Of a stretch of DNA of 64,000 nucleotides, positions 1 through 12,875 are shown in pieces. The number at the start of each line of letters is the position of its first letter. The stretch's first letter is position 1. This DNA is from Aurantiacibacter marinus (GTDB taxonomy: Bacteria > Pseudomonadota > Alphaproteobacteria > Sphingomonadales > Sphingomonadaceae). A program made the position numbers and the translations under genes. The stretch covers positions 248,001 to 312,000 of the forward strand of contig NZ_LDCP01000002.1 of assembly GCF_001021555.1 (NCBI RefSeq), given 5' to 3'. The notes beneath the pieces are model-generated. The model was given only the letters and a program-made list of their open reading frames with translations, was not told where the DNA came from and did not search any database.

Positions 1-1375
1 CACGATCCGCGACGATGACGAGGATGATGACGACGATTCCGAAAACGGCGACGACGAGGACGGCGAAGGCTCCAGCAAAAAAGACGACGATGAAGAGGAA
101 GAGGACAACACCATGTCCCTTGCTCAGATGGAAGCTGCGCTAAAGCCGGACGCTCTCGAACGGTTTGCGCGCATCACCGACCTGTTCAAGAAGTTCGAAA
201 AGCTTCAGGCGGAACGCGTTGATGTGCTGGCCTCCGGTGAAACTTTCACCAAGGCGAAAGAAAACCGCTACGAATCGCTGCGTGAGGAACTGACAGCGGA
301 AGTCGAATCCGTGCAATTCCACGCGAACAAGATCGAATATCTGGTCGACAATCTGTACGCCTTCAACCGCCGCCTCACCGCGCTGGGTGGCCAGATGCTT
401 CGCCTCGCAGAGCGTCACAAGGTCAAGCGGATCGATTTCCTGCAGTCTTATGTTGGCAACGAGCTTGATGAAAGCTGGCTCGCAGACAAGGCCAAGAAGG
501 ACAAGAAATGGGCCGCCTTCGCTGACAAGGAAGCCGATGCGGTTGAGCGTATTCGCGCCGAAATCGCTGACATCGCCAGCCAGACAGGCATGAGCCTGAC
601 CGAATTCCGCCGCATCGTGAACATGGTGCAAAAGGGCGAACGTGAAGCGCGTATCGCCAAGAAGGAAATGGTCGAGGCAAACCTGCGCCTGGTGATTTCC
701 ATCGCCAAGAAATATACCAACCGTGGCCTGCAATTTCTTGATCTTATTCAGGAAGGCAACATCGGCCTGATGAAGGCGGTCGACAAGTTCGAATATCGCC
801 GTGGGTACAAGTTCAGCACATACGCCACATGGTGGATCAGGCAGGCGATCACCCGCTCGATCGCCGATCAGGCCCGCACGATCCGCATTCCGGTCCACAT
901 GATCGAAACGATCAACAAGCTGGTGCGCACCAGCCGGCAGTTCCTGCATGAGCAGGGCCGTGAACCTACTCCTGAGGAAATGGCAGAGCGTCTGTCCATG
1001 CCGCTGGAAAAGGTCCGCAAGGTGATGAAAATCGCCAAGGAGCCGATCAGCCTTGAAACGCCCATCGGCGACGAGGAAGACTCGCATCTGGGTGATTTCA
1101 TCGAGGACAAGAACGCAATCATCCCCGTGGATGCGGCGATCCAGGCGAACCTCAAGGAAACCGTCACCCGCGTCCTTGCCAGCCTCACCCCACGTGAAGA
1201 GCGCGTGCTGCGCATGCGCTTCGGTATCGGCATGAACACCGATCACACGCTGGAAGAAGTCGGCCAGCAGTTTAGCGTGACGCGCGAACGCATCCGCCAG
1301 ATCGAAGCGAAGGCGCTGCGCAAGCTGAAGCACCCGAGCCGTTCGCGGAAGATGCGCAGCTTCCTGGATCAGTGA
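1..1375 (+). CDS. rpoD: RNA polymerase sigma-70 factor RpoD (5' end missing)
   Basis: This is the primary housekeeping sigma factor, which directs core RNA polymerase to -35/-10 promoters. The reading frame is open from base 2, so the gene begins upstream of the window. The first residues are a run of Asp/Glu/Gly typical of the acidic spacer of proteobacterial RpoD. Downstream are the non-conserved region, region 2 (the [15 protein letters not shown] motif that melts and reads the -10 element), region 3, and a C-terminal region 4.2 helix-turn-helix ([20 protein letters not shown]) ending in [11 protein letters not shown]. The stop TGA overlaps the next gene by 4 nt. The identification is certain; only the N-terminus is unseen. 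Confidence 0.97.
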   Translation, partial: TIRDDDEDDDDDSENGDDEDGEGSSKKDDDEEEEDNTMSLAQMEAALKPDALERFARITDLFKKFEKLQAERVDVLASGETFTKAKENRYESLREELTAEVESVQFHANKIEYLVDNLYAFNRRLTALGGQMLRLAERHKVKRIDFLQSYVGNELDESWLADKAKKDKKWAAFADKEADAVERIRAEIADIASQTGMSLTEFRRIVNMVQKGEREARIAKKEMVEANLRLVISIAKKYTNRGLQFLDLIQEGNIGLMKAVDKFEYRRGYKFSTYATWWIRQAITRSIADQARTIRIPVHMIETINKLVRTSRQFLHEQGREPTPEEMAERLSMPLEKVRKVMKIAKEPISLETPIGDEEDSHLGDFIEDKNAIIPVDAAIQANLKETVTRVLASLTPREERVLRMRFGIGMNTDHTLEEVGQQFSVTRERIRQIEAKALRKLKHPSRSRKMRSFLDQ

Positions 1376-2406
1376 GAGTTGCGCTGGGGGCTGACATTAT
1401 AAACAGAATGCTCTCCCATCTGGGAAATCGGGGACTAATAGTAGGTCCTGGCACGTTTCGCATCATACTGGCGCTGATGGTGTTCGTATCCCATACGACA
1501 CGTCTAAATATCGGCGTGTTGGGCGTAATGCTGTTTTTCATGCTGAGTGGGTACTGGGTCACCAGCATTTGGCGTGAGAGGTTCTCGGGCCACAATGTCC
1601 TCTGGTTTTATGCCAGCAGGTATTTTCGCATTATACCAGTATACCTGCTTGTCGCCATTCCAGCCGCGATCGCTCTGGATCGTCCGCTGTTGCCGAATAT
1701 TCTTCTCTTCGGGATCGCAACAAACAATGAAGCAGATGCCCTGACGATTTCGTGGTCGCTGGATATCGAACTGCAATTTTACCTGATTTTGCCCCTCCTC
1801 CTTACGGCGTTCAGCAGAGTATCGAAGGTGATGGTGGCTGCATCGATCGGGGCTGCCGCATGTGCATGGGCACTTCGTTCAGAGATCGAACTGGTAACGG
1901 TTTTCCAATATCTGCCCGCCTTTCTGATCGGCGCCTACTTTTACGATAATCGCGTCCATGTCTCGAAGCGGGCGGCGCATATTTCAGCGGCATTGTTCGT
2001 GCTTGTTTCTGCCGTTCTTGCGGTGCTTCCGGCGACAGCCCCGTTCCTGTTGAAGACCACGATTCTTCCGGAAGGCACCGCCGTCTTCTCCATGGTGTGG
2101 ATGCTTTTTCTCGTTCCCTATGTGATGGCATCCTTGGAAATACAGTCGACGCCCCTCGATAGGCACCTTGGAAACATCAGTTATCCGTTCTATCTCGTCC
2201 ACACCATCGTGTTGTACGCGATGACTATGCTGCTCGGTGGGATGGAACGTAAGGTGGCAGCGCTGATCACGACAAGCGCTCTTGCACTCATGATCTATGT
2301 GGTCGCAGATCGCCCGATAGAAAAACTGAGAAACCGCTATTTATCACCGGGCAACAAAGCCAAGGCCCGGTCGGTTCCCGATCCTGCGCTTAGTCGATTG
2401 CCATAG
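1372..2406 (+). CDS. Acyltransferase 3 family membrane protein
   Basis: This is a multi-pass inner-membrane protein of about 344 residues that resembles acyltransferase family 3 (OafA/ExoZ type), which O-acylates surface polysaccharides or lipids. Visible family traits are the N-terminal [16 protein letters not shown] segment, the [14 protein letters not shown] segment that follows it, about ten hydrophobic helices, and the late [20 protein letters not shown] segment typical of the last helices. A GTG at 1372 overlaps the rpoD stop as GTGA; an ATG at 1408 is an alternative start without a clear ribosome-binding site. Base composition looks more AT-rich than the neighbours, which may mean acquisition. 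The substrate cannot be told from the sequence. Confidence 0.82.
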   Translation: MRVALGADIINRMLSHLGNRGLIVGPGTFRIILALMVFVSHTTRLNIGVLGVMLFFMLSGYWVTSIWRERFSGHNVLWFYASRYFRIIPVYLLVAIPAAIALDRPLLPNILLFGIATNNEADALTISWSLDIELQFYLILPLLLTAFSRVSKVMVAASIGAAACAWALRSEIELVTVFQYLPAFLIGAYFYDNRVHVSKRAAHISAALFVLVSAVLAVLPATAPFLLKTTILPEGTAVFSMVWMLFLVPYVMASLEIQSTPLDRHLGNISYPFYLVHTIVLYAMTMLLGGMERKVAALITTSALALMIYVVADRPIEKLRNRYLSPGNKAKARSVPDPALSRLP

Positions 2407-2672
2407 CGATCGGGGTTAATGCCCAATGCGCGCAGACTTAAGGTTCGGGAAGGACCTTGACGTGTTATCGATAACTGGCCGCTCACATGCCGGACATGCG
2501 CAACAACACTCCGCACCAACTGAAGTTCATAACCGATCTTCGGACGCATCAAACCAAATGGCCTGACATGGATTTCCCCGGGCCTCGCGGCAATTGTATG
2601 AACCATGGCATATCGGGCCGGAAACGTCGAAAACAGGTTTGGCAGGGGTGGCGACTCTAATGGTAAGCCACT
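2407..2672. other. Intergenic region with a 12-bp palindrome
   Basis: I see no convincing gene in these 266 bases. They contain the perfect palindrome GTTATCGATAAC at 2464-2475, which could be a protein-binding site, and otherwise no clear promoter or terminator. A minus-strand open frame crosses the region (2337-2606) but resembles nothing I recognise. The region probably carries the rpiB-glyA promoter. Confidence 0.4.
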
Positions 2673-3137
2673 ATGTCCGTCCCCATGCGTATCGCCATTG
2701 CCTCAGACCACGCTGCAACCGACCTTAAGGCCGAATTGCGCGATTGGCTTATCGAAGAAGGTCACGAAGTGGCCGACCTTGGGACCAACCCCGGTGAAAG
2801 TGTCGACTATCCCGATTACGGCTACAAGCTGGCGGAAGTCGTGGCCGAAGGCACGGCGGAGCGCGGTATCGCGCTGTGCGGCAGCGGCATTGGCATCTCC
2901 ATTGCGGTCAACCGCAACCCGGACGTGCGATGCGCGCTCGTATCTGAACCGCTATCCGCCGCCCTCGCTCGCGAGCATAATGACGCGAACGTGATTGCAA
3001 TGGGCGCGCGCCTGACAGGCGGCGAGATGGCCAGGGCCTGCGTCACTGCTTTCCTCGAAACCGAATTCGCCGATTCTCGCGATACAGGCGGCCGTCACCG
3101 ACGCCGCGTAGACAAACTATCCAAGCAAGGTTCCTGA
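2673..3137 (+). CDS. rpiB: Ribose-5-phosphate isomerase B
   Basis: RpiB/LacAB-family sugar-phosphate isomerase of 154 residues, interconverting ribose 5-phosphate and ribulose 5-phosphate in the cytosolic pentose phosphate pathway. Family signatures are the N-terminal [10 protein letters not shown] (substrate-binding Asp-His), [10 protein letters not shown], the [17 protein letters not shown] loop holding the catalytic Cys, and [13 protein letters not shown]. The C-terminal tail is a little longer than usual and basic. It is followed after one base by glyA, so the two are almost surely co-transcribed. This pairing is common in alphaproteobacteria. A second ATG five codons in ([11 protein letters not shown]) is an alternative start. 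Confidence 0.94.
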   Translation: MSVPMRIAIASDHAATDLKAELRDWLIEEGHEVADLGTNPGESVDYPDYGYKLAEVVAEGTAERGIALCGSGIGISIAVNRNPDVRCALVSEPLSAALAREHNDANVIAMGARLTGGEMARACVTAFLETEFADSRDTGGRHRRRVDKLSKQGS

Positions 3138-3138
3138 C

Positions 3139-4461
3139 ATGAGCACCCTTCCCGCCGACGCCTCTCCTGCATCCGACGCACTGCAGCGTTTCTGGCATGA
3201 TGATCTGGCCACTGCCGATCCGCAAATCCACGCAGCGATCCAGCATGAACTGAAACGCCAGCAGGACGGCATCGAACTGATCGCCAGCGAAAACACCGCC
3301 AGCACCGCCGTGCTGGAAGCGGCGGGCAGCGTGTTCACGAACAAATATGCAGAAGGCTATCCCGGCAAGCGCTATTACGGCGGTTGCGAATATGCCGACG
3401 TGGTCGAAAACCTCGCAATAGAGCGTGCCAAACAGCTGTTTGGATGCAATTTTGCCAATGTGCAGCCCAATTCCGGCAGTCAGATGAACCAGGCCGTTTT
3501 CCTCGCGCTGTTGCAGCCGGGCGATACTTTCATGGGCCTCGATCTGAACTCTGGCGGCCACCTTACACATGGCTCTCCGGTCAACATGTCCGGCAAATGG
3601 TTCAATCCCGTTCCCTATGGCGTGCGCAAGGATGACGAGCGCATCGACATGGACGAGGTCATGGCCATCGCCAAGGAACACAAGCCCAAGCTGATCATCG
3701 CCGGCGGCACCGCCTATTCACGCGTGTGGGATTGGGAAGCCTTCCGCCGCATCGCGGATGAAGTGGGCGCGTATTTGATGGTCGATATGAGCCATATCAG
3801 CGGCCTTGTGGCAGGCGGCGCGCACCCTTCGCCTTTCCCCCACGCCCACGTTGTCACCACCACCACACACAAAAGCCTGCGCGGCCCGCGTTCCGGCGTA
3901 ATTCTGTGGAATGACGAAGAATTCACAAAGCCGTTCAACATGGCAGTCTTCCCCGGCCTTCAGGGTGGCCCGCTGATGCACATCGTCGCCGGAAAGGCCG
4001 TTGCCTTTGCCGAGGCGCTGCGTCCGGATTTCAGCGATTATGCGCACCGCGTCGTCGAAAACGCCCGCGCACTCGCTTCCAGCCTTGAAGAACAGGGCCT
4101 GCGCATTGTTTCGGGCGGGACAGACAACCATTCCATGCTGGTTGATCTCACGCCGATGGACGTGACCGGAAAGGCTGCGGAAAAAGGCCTCGACCGCGCC
4201 CTGCTCACTTGCAACAAGAACGGCATTCCGTTCGATACGCGTAGCCCGTTTGTCACCAGCGGTATTCGCCTTGGTACGCCATCTGGCACGACGCGCGGAT
4301 TTGGACCTGCGGAATTCCGCAAGATCGGTGTTATGATAGCCGATGTCGTCGGCGGCATGAGTCGTAATGGCGACGAGGGGGACGCTCAGGTAGAAGACCG
4401 CGTACGCCGTGAAGTCGGGGAGATGTGCGCTGCCTTCCCCGTATATCCAGGAAGAAAATAA
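3139..4461 (+). CDS. glyA: Serine hydroxymethyltransferase
   Basis: PLP enzyme that converts serine and tetrahydrofolate into glycine and 5,10-methylene-THF, the main source of one-carbon units. The 440-residue protein has the usual length. Seen are the [11 protein letters not shown]-terminal motif, the [14 protein letters not shown] folate/substrate loop, the [12 protein letters not shown] segment, and the PLP lysine in [14 protein letters not shown] near residue 243. The C-terminus carries [16 protein letters not shown]. It lies one base after rpiB, and its TAA overlaps the ATG of the next small gene by one base, so this is a tightly packed operon running on to nrdR. Confidence 0.97.
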   Translation: MSTLPADASPASDALQRFWHDDLATADPQIHAAIQHELKRQQDGIELIASENTASTAVLEAAGSVFTNKYAEGYPGKRYYGGCEYADVVENLAIERAKQLFGCNFANVQPNSGSQMNQAVFLALLQPGDTFMGLDLNSGGHLTHGSPVNMSGKWFNPVPYGVRKDDERIDMDEVMAIAKEHKPKLIIAGGTAYSRVWDWEAFRRIADEVGAYLMVDMSHISGLVAGGAHPSPFPHAHVVTTTTHKSLRGPRSGVILWNDEEFTKPFNMAVFPGLQGGPLMHIVAGKAVAFAEALRPDFSDYAHRVVENARALASSLEEQGLRIVSGGTDNHSMLVDLTPMDVTGKAAEKGLDRALLTCNKNGIPFDTRSPFVTSGIRLGTPSGTTRGFGPAEFRKIGVMIADVVGGMSRNGDEGDAQVEDRVRREVGEMCAAFPVYPGRK

Positions 4462-4694
4462 TGGACGATCCGCAAAAGAACCCCAAAGATCCGATCGACA
4501 GCCGCATTCTTTCAGACGCTGTTGAGGAAGCAAAGGCCATCGGCCGCGAAGGCATGCATCATCCATCCGCGAAGCCTGTGCTGACCGGCGCAGCCATTGG
4601 CGCAGTGGCAGGTTTCGTGTTGCCGGTCGTTGGTCCGATTGTGGGCGGCATCGCTGGCGCGGGCTTCATGCTCTATAAGCGCGTGCGGCCCTGA
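4461..4694 (+). CDS. Small glycine-rich membrane protein, unknown
   Basis: A 77-residue protein starting at the ATG that shares one base with the glyA stop (TAATG arrangement). The N-terminal half is polar. Residues about 42-72 (TGAAIGAVAGFVLPVVGPIVGGIAGAGFMLYKR) form one or two glycine-zipper hydrophobic segments, so it is probably inserted in a membrane. I do not recognise a named family. The position between glyA and nrdR suggests co-transcription but gives no clear functional link. Confidence 0.7.
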   Translation: MDDPQKNPKDPIDSRILSDAVEEAKAIGREGMHHPSAKPVLTGAAIGAVAGFVLPVVGPIVGGIAGAGFMLYKRVRP

Positions 4695-4700
4695 TATTCC

Positions 4701-5180
4701 ATGAGATGCCCCTTCTGCGCGAATGAAGACAGCCAGGTTAAGGATTCGCGCCCTACCGAAGATAACACCGCCATCAGACGGCGGCGGCAATGCGAAGGGT
4801 GCGGCGCGCGCTTCACCACGTTCGAACGGGTGCAGCTTCGTGACGTTATGGTGCTGAAATCGGGCGAAAAAGGGGGCGACGTGCGGCGCCAACCCTTTGA
4901 CCGTGCAAAGATCGAGCAATCCGTCGCCCTCGCCTGCCGCAAACGCAACGTCGATCAGGAACGGATCGATCAGCTGGTGTCCGGGATCCAGCGTCAGGTG
5001 GAAACCGCGGGCGAAAGCGAAATTCCCGCAAGCCGTATCGGTGAAATGGTGATGGACGGCCTACGCCAGCTCGACAGCGTTGCCTACATCCGCTTCGCCT
5101 CCGTCTACCGCGACTTCAGCGAGGCGAAGGATTTCGAAGAATTCGCCAGCACCGTGCAGCAGGCCGGAACGGGCGAGTAG
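4701..5180 (+). CDS. nrdR: Transcriptional repressor NrdR
   Basis: NrdR is an ATP/dATP-sensing zinc repressor of ribonucleotide reductase genes. The 159-residue protein has the N-terminal zinc ribbon [17 protein letters not shown] with a second CxxC in [15 protein letters not shown]. The ATP-cone follows ([32 protein letters not shown]), then [24 protein letters not shown]. The position after glyA is the usual alphaproteobacterial context. Its TAG directly abuts the GTG of the following methyltransferase, so translation is likely coupled. Confidence 0.95.
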   Translation: MRCPFCANEDSQVKDSRPTEDNTAIRRRRQCEGCGARFTTFERVQLRDVMVLKSGEKGGDVRRQPFDRAKIEQSVALACRKRNVDQERIDQLVSGIQRQVETAGESEIPASRIGEMVMDGLRQLDSVAYIRFASVYRDFSEAKDFEEFASTVQQAGTGE

Positions 5181-5903
5181 GTGGCAGACGCACCGCCCCC
5201 GGTCATAGTGCTTGTCCGCCCGCAGCTTGGCGAAAACATCGGCAAGGCGGCGCGCGCCATGCTCAATTTCGGGTTTGCCGAAATGCGGCTTGTCGCGCCG
5301 CGCGATGGCTGGCCAAATCCTTCTGCCGGCCCTGCCGCTGCAGGAGCGGACATTGTGCTGGAACAGGCACAGGTTTTTGCGACCACGGCAGAGGCGGTGG
5401 CCGATTGCGCCCACGTTTACGCCACCACTGTGCGCAAACGCGGCGTTACCAAGACGGTGCTGACGCCGGAACAGGCCGCGCAAGAGGTACCGGCGCAGCC
5501 GGGACGCAGCGCTTTCCTGTTCGGGCCGGAACGTTCGGGTCTGGATGCAGAAGATGTAGCGCTGTCCCGCACCATTGTAACAGCCCCGATCAATCCGGAA
5601 TTCGGATCGCTTAATCTGGCACAGGCCGTCATCCTCATCACCTATGAGCTTTCCAAGCATCAGGATTTGGTCATGCCAACGCAGGAGGATGTGCTCCCCC
5701 CGGCCCCGCAGGAAGACCTTGAAGGGTTGATCAATCATTTCGAGACGTTGCTGGAACCGAAGCGGTATTTCTTCCCCGAAGATCGCCGCGTTGCCACGCG
5801 TCACAATCTGCGCGGGCTGCTGACCAAGCCAGGCTGGAACCATCTGGAGGTCCGCACCTTGCGGGGCGTGCTTTCGGCTCTGGCCAAACAGCCGCGCGAT
5901 TGA
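5181..5903 (+). CDS. trmJ: tRNA/rRNA methyltransferase of the SpoU family, TrmJ-like
   Basis: A SPOUT-superfamily SAM-dependent 2'-O-methyltransferase of 240 residues. TrmJ modifies position 32 of several tRNAs. Typical motifs are VIVLVRPQLGENIGKAARAMLNFGF at the N-terminus, FLFGPERSGLDAEDV in the middle and PINPEFGSLNLAQAV, the knotted SAM-binding part. It starts with GTG immediately after the nrdR stop. The C-terminal extension fits TrmJ better than the shorter TrmL. The exact target nucleotide is inferred from the family. Confidence 0.87.
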   Translation: MADAPPPVIVLVRPQLGENIGKAARAMLNFGFAEMRLVAPRDGWPNPSAGPAAAGADIVLEQAQVFATTAEAVADCAHVYATTVRKRGVTKTVLTPEQAAQEVPAQPGRSAFLFGPERSGLDAEDVALSRTIVTAPINPEFGSLNLAQAVILITYELSKHQDLVMPTQEDVLPPAPQEDLEGLINHFETLLEPKRYFFPEDRRVATRHNLRGLLTKPGWNHLEVRTLRGVLSALAKQPRD

Positions 5904-5991
5904 ACCTTCGCCAAGCTTGACTTTAGCGCGCACGCAGCTACATGCGCGCCTTCGCTACAAATTTGGCCCCGCACCCCGGTGAAGCGGTGGC

Positions 5992-6018
5992 CGCATCATG
6001 GATTTCGCCATGATGGTG
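5992..6018 (+). promoter_or_regulatory. Hairpin in the rpsD leader
   Basis: Upstream of rpsD the sequence CATCATGG (5994-6001), a six-base loop and CCATGATG (6008-6015) make a perfect 8-bp stem that can extend by a few bases around a bulge. It lies about 60 nt before the rpsD start. Ribosomal protein S4 regulates its own mRNA in several bacteria, so a leader structure is plausible, but no match to a known S4-binding fold is claimed. Confidence 0.35.
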
Positions 6019-6076
6019 CGATGCCGGGTTGAATGGCTGCCATTTGGGCGGTCCAGCTATTATAAGGAAGCGACTT

Positions 6077-6691
6077 ATGTCGAAGCGTACGCGCGCCAAG
6101 CACAAACTCGATCGCCGTATGGGCGAAAACATTTGGGGTCGTCCCAATTCTCCTGTGAACAAGCGTTCTTACGGTCCAGGCCAGCATGGCCAGCGCCGCA
6201 AGAGCAAGGTTTCCGACTTCGGCCTGCAGCTGCGCGCCAAGCAGAAGCTGAAAGGCTATTACGGCGACGTAACCGAAAAGCAGTTCAAGGCGACTTACAA
6301 GGCTGCCAGCAGCATGAAGGGCGACACCGGTCAGAACCTGATTGGTCTGCTCGAACGCCGCCTCGACATGATCGTATACCGTGCCAAGTTCGCGCCAACG
6401 GTTTTCGCTGCACGCCAGATCGTCAGCCATGGCCACATCAAGGTCAACGGCGTGAAGTGCAACATTGCCTCGCGTCGCTGCGATGTTGGCGATGTGATCT
6501 CGCTGGGTGACAAGGCCAAGGAAATGGCTCTCGTCATCGAAGCGCAGAGCCTGCCAGAGCGTGAAATCCCTGACTACGTTGTCACCGATGGCAACGACAA
6601 GGTCAGCTTCAGCCGCGTACCCACGCTGGATGAAGTGCCTTATCCGGTACAGATGGAACCGAACCTGGTTGTCGAGTTCTACTCGCGCTAA
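6077..6691 (+). CDS. rpsD: 30S ribosomal protein S4
   Basis: Primary 16S rRNA-binding protein of the small subunit, also involved in translational accuracy. The 204-residue protein starts at [21 protein letters not shown], preceded by an AAGGA ribosome-binding site; an upstream in-frame ATG at 6029 is not used by the family. It contains the S4 domain ([34 protein letters not shown]) and ends in the typical VEFYSR. It stands alone here, followed by a strong intrinsic terminator, which is usual for alphaproteobacteria that keep rpsD outside the alpha operon. Confidence 0.97.
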   Translation: MSKRTRAKHKLDRRMGENIWGRPNSPVNKRSYGPGQHGQRRKSKVSDFGLQLRAKQKLKGYYGDVTEKQFKATYKAASSMKGDTGQNLIGLLERRLDMIVYRAKFAPTVFAARQIVSHGHIKVNGVKCNIASRRCDVGDVISLGDKAKEMALVIEAQSLPEREIPDYVVTDGNDKVSFSRVPTLDEVPYPVQMEPNLVVEFYSR

Positions 6692-6726
6692 GTCTGGTCA
6701 CACGATTTGCTCGACTGGGCAGATAC

Positions 6727-6758
6727 AAAAAGGGCGGTCCTTACGGGCCGCCCTTTTT
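6727..6758 (+). terminator. Intrinsic terminator, probably bidirectional
   Basis: A 14-bp stem AAAAAGGGCGGTCC / loop TTAC / GGGCCGCCCTTTTT with one G-U pair. The flanking A and T runs make it work on both strands, so it can end rpsD transcripts on the plus strand and chorismate mutase transcripts on the minus strand. Confidence 0.9.
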
Positions 6759-6781
6759 CGTTGGTGCTGCGGGAAAGCGCT

Positions 6782-9232
<2,451 letters not shown>

Positions 9233-9280
9233 GGTGCGTCTGCTAACGCCTCATTCGCGCAATCGCCAGTCCCGAAACAC

Positions 9281-9316
9281 AAAAAGGGCCGGTCCCGCAG
9301 CAGCGAAACCAGCCCT
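9281..9316 (-). terminator. Intrinsic terminator after the small outer-membrane protein gene
   Basis: Read on the minus strand, AGGGCTGGT and ACCGGCCCT form a stem with one G-U pair around a loop rich in GC, followed by TTTTTGTG. It lies 20 bases beyond the stop of the gene at 9337-9891 and separates that gene from the DUF481-tgt unit. Confidence 0.75.
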
Positions 9317-9336
9317 CATGTTATGCAAATTGCACT

Positions 9337-9891
9337 TTAGAAGCGGAAGCCGAAGCCTGCCGTGGCGCGTGCGGAATCGAACGCAATCGTATCGACGTTG
9401 GCGCGCAGGAACGTGTTTGCGCCCAGCGGGAATTCAACGCCGGCACCGACAAGATAATCGCCTGATGTGTCGTCAAGACCATCGTAGGTGTTTGCCGGAA
9501 CATCAAGGTCGATGATTTCAGCGAAATCGAAATTCACTTCCTGATAGCCGCCGCGCAGATAATACTTCGCGCCGCCCGCATCACGGAAACCAATACGGAG
9601 CGATGCGCCGTATTCGCTATCAATCGCGCTTGTGCCGACGTGGTAATTGCCTTCAACACCGGCAAAGAAAGATTCACCGACAGGTACATCAACGCCAGCG
9701 AAAACACCGACGATCGGGCTGCCGTCATCAATGCCGACGCCTGGGAAATCATCTTCGATTTCGCCATCAACGCCAAGGTCGTGATAGCCACCGGAGATAC
9801 CGGCGAAAACTTCGGCTTCCTGGGCATGAGCCATTGATGGGAGAGCGAGAGCGGCCAGCGATGCTGTCGCCGCGAGAGCAAACTTTTTCAT
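9337..9891 (-). CDS. Small outer-membrane beta-barrel protein
   Basis: A 184-residue protein with a signal peptide (MKKFALAATASLAALALPSMAHAQ) and an eight-stranded opacity/OmpA-type barrel pattern: alternating hydrophobic strands such as EVFAGISGGYHDLGV, FFAGVEGNYHVGTS and YYLRGGYQEVNF, ending in RATAGFGFRF with the C-terminal Phe typical of BAM substrates. I chose the ATG at 9891 over one four codons upstream because it starts a canonical signal peptide. It is monocistronic, with its own terminator. Ligand and role are unknown. Confidence 0.85.
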   Translation of the reverse strand: MKKFALAATASLAALALPSMAHAQEAEVFAGISGGYHDLGVDGEIEDDFPGVGIDDGSPIVGVFAGVDVPVGESFFAGVEGNYHVGTSAIDSEYGASLRIGFRDAGGAKYYLRGGYQEVNFDFAEIIDLDVPANTYDGLDDTSGDYLVGAGVEFPLGANTFLRANVDTIAFDSARATAGFGFRF

Positions 9892-10061
9892 GATGTGAAA
9901 CATCCTATTGTTGTTTTAAGTCCCGTTACAATCGGGATGGAAGCGAATGGTTCCTGCACCCTTGCGGGCTTCTGAATAGCGCATTCAGGATAGACGAACT
10001 GCCTATATCAATGGGACGAACGACATGAATGTGCTACATTTGCGCAACATTATTCGCGATC

Positions 10062-10835
10062 TTATTCGCGCAGGCGCCAGCCTGTTTTGAAAATCCATGC
10101 GATGGCTGCCACGCAAATCATCAGGAAAGCCAGCGTAAATCCGAGCGATACCATGATGGGAAAATCCGATGCACCAAGGAACGTCCAGCGCAGCCCGTTG
10201 ACAAGGTAAACCACCGGATTGATCATCGCGACCGTCTGCCACGGTTCGGGCAGGACGCTGATCGGATAAAATGTTCCGCCAAGAAAAGTCAGCGGCATCA
10301 GGATCAGCAAAGGCACGACCTGCAATTTCTCGAATCCGTCCGCCCAAAGGCCGATGATGAAACCCAGCAAGGAAAAGCTGGCAGCAACCAGAAGGATGAA
10401 CCCGAAGGCGTAGAACGGATGCGCGATCTCATAATCGATGATCAGGGCTGCTGTCCCAAGGATGATTCCCGCAAGGATCAGCGATTTCACCGCCGCCGCG
10501 CCGACAAATCCGATCAGCGTTTCGACAACCCCGACAGGCGCGGAAAGAAGCTCGTAAATGGCTCCGGTGAATTTGGGCATATAAATGCCGAAGCTGGCAT
10601 TGCTGGTGCTTTCCGAAAGCAGCGTCAGCATCAGAAGGCCGGGGATGATGAACGCCCCGTAGCTTGCACCATCGGGTAATTCCATCCGGTCGCCGATGGC
10701 AGCACCAAACACCACGAGATACAGCGAGGTCGTGATGACAGGCGACAGGATGGAGCCGAATATGGTGCGGAACATACGCATCAGTTCATTCCGGAAAATC
10801 GCGAGCGCGCCGCGCAGATTGAGGCGGCCCGTCAT
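10062..10835 (-). CDS. ABC-2 type transporter permease
   Basis: A 257-residue integral membrane protein with six hydrophobic helices and the ABC-2 exporter signature in its middle ([39 protein letters not shown], then [41 protein letters not shown]). It resembles the YadH/NodJ group. Its ATG overlaps the stop of the ATPase gene by 4 nt, so the two form one exporter. The substrate is unknown; drugs, lipids or polysaccharide are possible. Confidence 0.9.
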   Translation of the reverse strand: MTGRLNLRGALAIFRNELMRMFRTIFGSILSPVITTSLYLVVFGAAIGDRMELPDGASYGAFIIPGLLMLTLLSESTSNASFGIYMPKFTGAIYELLSAPVGVVETLIGFVGAAAVKSLILAGIILGTAALIIDYEIAHPFYAFGFILLVAASFSLLGFIIGLWADGFEKLQVVPLLILMPLTFLGGTFYPISVLPEPWQTVAMINPVVYLVNGLRWTFLGASDFPIMVSLGFTLAFLMICVAAIAWIFKTGWRLRE

Positions 10836-11779
10836 ACTGCCGCCTCCGCTTGCTTGTCTTCCACAAGGTCGACGAAGATATCCTCCAACGTGCTTTCACG
10901 CGTGTCGAGGCCAGTAAACTGGATGTTGTTACGGACAAGATCCTGCGCAAGATCTGCCACTTCCCGCTTGCCCTTCCCCGTCCCATCACCGCCGCGATAG
11001 ACGAGGCAAGTGCCCTCCTGCTCAAGATGTAGCGGATAGGCGGAAAGTGATCCTGGCACACGGTCCAGCGGTGTTGCCAAGGTAAAATGGGCTTCTGTTC
11101 GGCCCAGTTTGGCCATCATTGCATCCTTATCGTCCACCAACAGGATCCTGCCCTTGTTGATCACGCCCACACGATCGGCCATTTCCTCGGCCTCCTCGAT
11201 GTAATGCGTGGTGAGAATGATCGTCACGCCTTTCGCCCGCAGTGCATCAATCTGGCGCCACATGTCACGGCGCAATTCTACATCGACGCCGGCAGTGGGT
11301 TCATCAAGAAACAGCAATTCGGGGTCGTGAGACAAAGCTTTCGCGATCATGACGCGCCGCTTCATCCCGCCCGAAAGTTCGCGGATTTGCACATTGCGCT
11401 TGTCCCACAGGCTCAGGCTTTTCAGCACTTCCTCGATGCGTGCCTCATCAGGAGGGCAGCCGAACATGCCGCGCGAGTAACGCACCTGCCGGATGACCTT
11501 GTCGAACATATCGAAGCTGAGTTCCTGCGGCACCAGTCCAATCCGGCGGCGCGCAGCTTTCCAGTGGCGACTGATGTCCTCTCCAAAAACCTCGATCGCG
11601 CCGCCAGTGGGCCGCACCAGTCCGCAAACAGCCCCGATTAAAGTCGTTTTGCCTGCGCCATTTGGGCCAAGCAGCGCGAAAATTTCACCGCGGCGGATGG
11701 AAAGATCCACTTGGTCCAGCGCTTTCACGCCGCCCTTGTAGGTTTTTTGGAGCCCGCGAATTTCGAGAATGTTATCCAT
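10832..11779 (-). CDS. ABC transporter ATP-binding protein (YadG/NodI-like)
   Basis: A 315-residue ABC ATPase. Walker A is [11 protein letters not shown], the signature is LSGGMKRR, Walker B is [12 protein letters not shown], and the H-loop is [15 protein letters not shown]. The C-terminal extension beyond residue 220 is typical of partners of ABC-2 permeases. I chose the ATG at 11779 ([17 protein letters not shown]) because the residues upstream of it do not resemble the family. It is downstream of queA by 43 nt and overlaps the permease by 4 nt. Confidence 0.92.
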   Translation of the reverse strand: MDNILEIRGLQKTYKGGVKALDQVDLSIRRGEIFALLGPNGAGKTTLIGAVCGLVRPTGGAIEVFGEDISRHWKAARRRIGLVPQELSFDMFDKVIRQVRYSRGMFGCPPDEARIEEVLKSLSLWDKRNVQIRELSGGMKRRVMIAKALSHDPELLFLDEPTAGVDVELRRDMWRQIDALRAKGVTIILTTHYIEEAEEMADRVGVINKGRILLVDDKDAMMAKLGRTEAHFTLATPLDRVPGSLSAYPLHLEQEGTCLVYRGGDGTGKGKREVADLAQDLVRNNIQFTGLDTRESTLEDIFVDLVEDKQAEAAV

Positions 11780-11822
11780 GCGCCTGACGTGGCGCGGTTT
11801 GAGGCGCTTGGCAAGCAGCGCG

Positions 11823-12851
11823 CTACGGCAGCAGCAGGCTGGAATCTCCGTAGCTGTAAAAGCGGTATTCATTCGCAATAGCGTGCGCGTAAACCTCTTT
11901 CATCCGCTCCATCCCCATCAGCGCACTGACCAACATCATCAGCGTGGATTTGGGCAGATGGAAGTTCGTCATCAGCCCGTCCACGACGCGAAAGCGATAG
12001 CCCGGCGTGATGAAAATATCGGTGTCGGCGGAAAAAGGCTGGACCAGTCCGCTGTCATCCGCTGCGCTTTCCAGCAGGCGCAGACTGGTTGTACCGACCG
12101 CGATCAATCGCCCGCCAGCCGCACGCGCCGCGTTCAACCGGGCCGCCGTTTCGCCGTCGATCTGACCCCATTCCGAATGCATCGCATGGTCATCGGTGTC
12201 CTTCGCCTTGACCGGCAGAAAGGTCCCCGCACCAACATGCAAGGTGAGCGTTTCGCGTTTGATCCCGCGCGCGTCCAGAGCCGAAATAAGTTCGGGCGTG
12301 AAATGGAGCGCCGCCGTAGGGGCAGCTACGGCGCCGTCTTTTTGCGCAAACATGGTTTGGTAATCGGACTGGTCACGTTCATCCGTAGGACGCTTTCCGG
12401 CGATGTAAGGCGGCAGCGGCATGCGCCCTGCCCGCTCCAGCAGGACTTCGACTGGCTCATCACCTTCAAACGCCAAAGTGAAAGAACCATCCTTGTGGCG
12501 GGCTTCCGCAATTGCGGTCACGTTTGCGCCAAATTCTACAAGGTCCCCTTCGCGAAGACGTTTCGCATTACGGATGAATGCCTGCCAGCGGCGCAAATCG
12601 ATCCTTTTGTGCAAGGTTGCGCCAATGCGGGCTTCCCCGCGCTCGCCTTCCAGCTGGGCCGGAATGACACGCGTATCGTTGAACACAAGCACATCGCCGG
12701 GCTCAAGCATGTCCGGCAGATCGCGCACGATACGATCGGCCAACGGCGCACTGCCCCTTGCCAGCAACATCCGCGCAGAATCGCGCGGAGCCACCGGGCG
12801 CAAGGCAATCAGCGCCTGCGGCAATTCAAAATCGAAGAGATCAACGCGCAT
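11823..12851 (-). CDS. queA: S-adenosylmethionine:tRNA ribosyltransferase-isomerase
   Basis: QueA transfers and isomerises the ribosyl part of SAM onto preQ1-tRNA to make epoxyqueuosine. The 342-residue length is standard. Motifs include [85 protein letters not shown] and [19 protein letters not shown]. It is located between the cyclophilin gene (24 nt upstream) and the ABC exporter. Confidence 0.97.
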   Translation of the reverse strand: MRVDLFDFELPQALIALRPVAPRDSARMLLARGSAPLADRIVRDLPDMLEPGDVLVFNDTRVIPAQLEGERGEARIGATLHKRIDLRRWQAFIRNAKRLREGDLVEFGANVTAIAEARHKDGSFTLAFEGDEPVEVLLERAGRMPLPPYIAGKRPTDERDQSDYQTMFAQKDGAVAAPTAALHFTPELISALDARGIKRETLTLHVGAGTFLPVKAKDTDDHAMHSEWGQIDGETAARLNAARAAGGRLIAVGTTSLRLLESAADDSGLVQPFSADTDIFITPGYRFRVVDGLMTNFHLPKSTLMMLVSALMGMERMKEVYAHAIANEYRFYSYGDSSLLLP

Positions 12852-12875
12852 CGGTGATCACCAAAACAGACGCAA

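Noticed and set aside
140-1333. Long minus-strand open frame opposite rpoD (397 codons)
   Set aside because: It is the antisense image of a highly conserved gene in GC-rich DNA; the translation has no recognisable motif.
2337-2606. Minus-strand 89-codon frame between the acyltransferase and rpiB
   Set aside because: Overlaps the acyltransferase end, has no ribosome-binding site and no recognisable product.
11769-12857. Plus-strand open frame opposite queA
   Set aside because: No family resemblance; queA is complete and intact on the minus strand.
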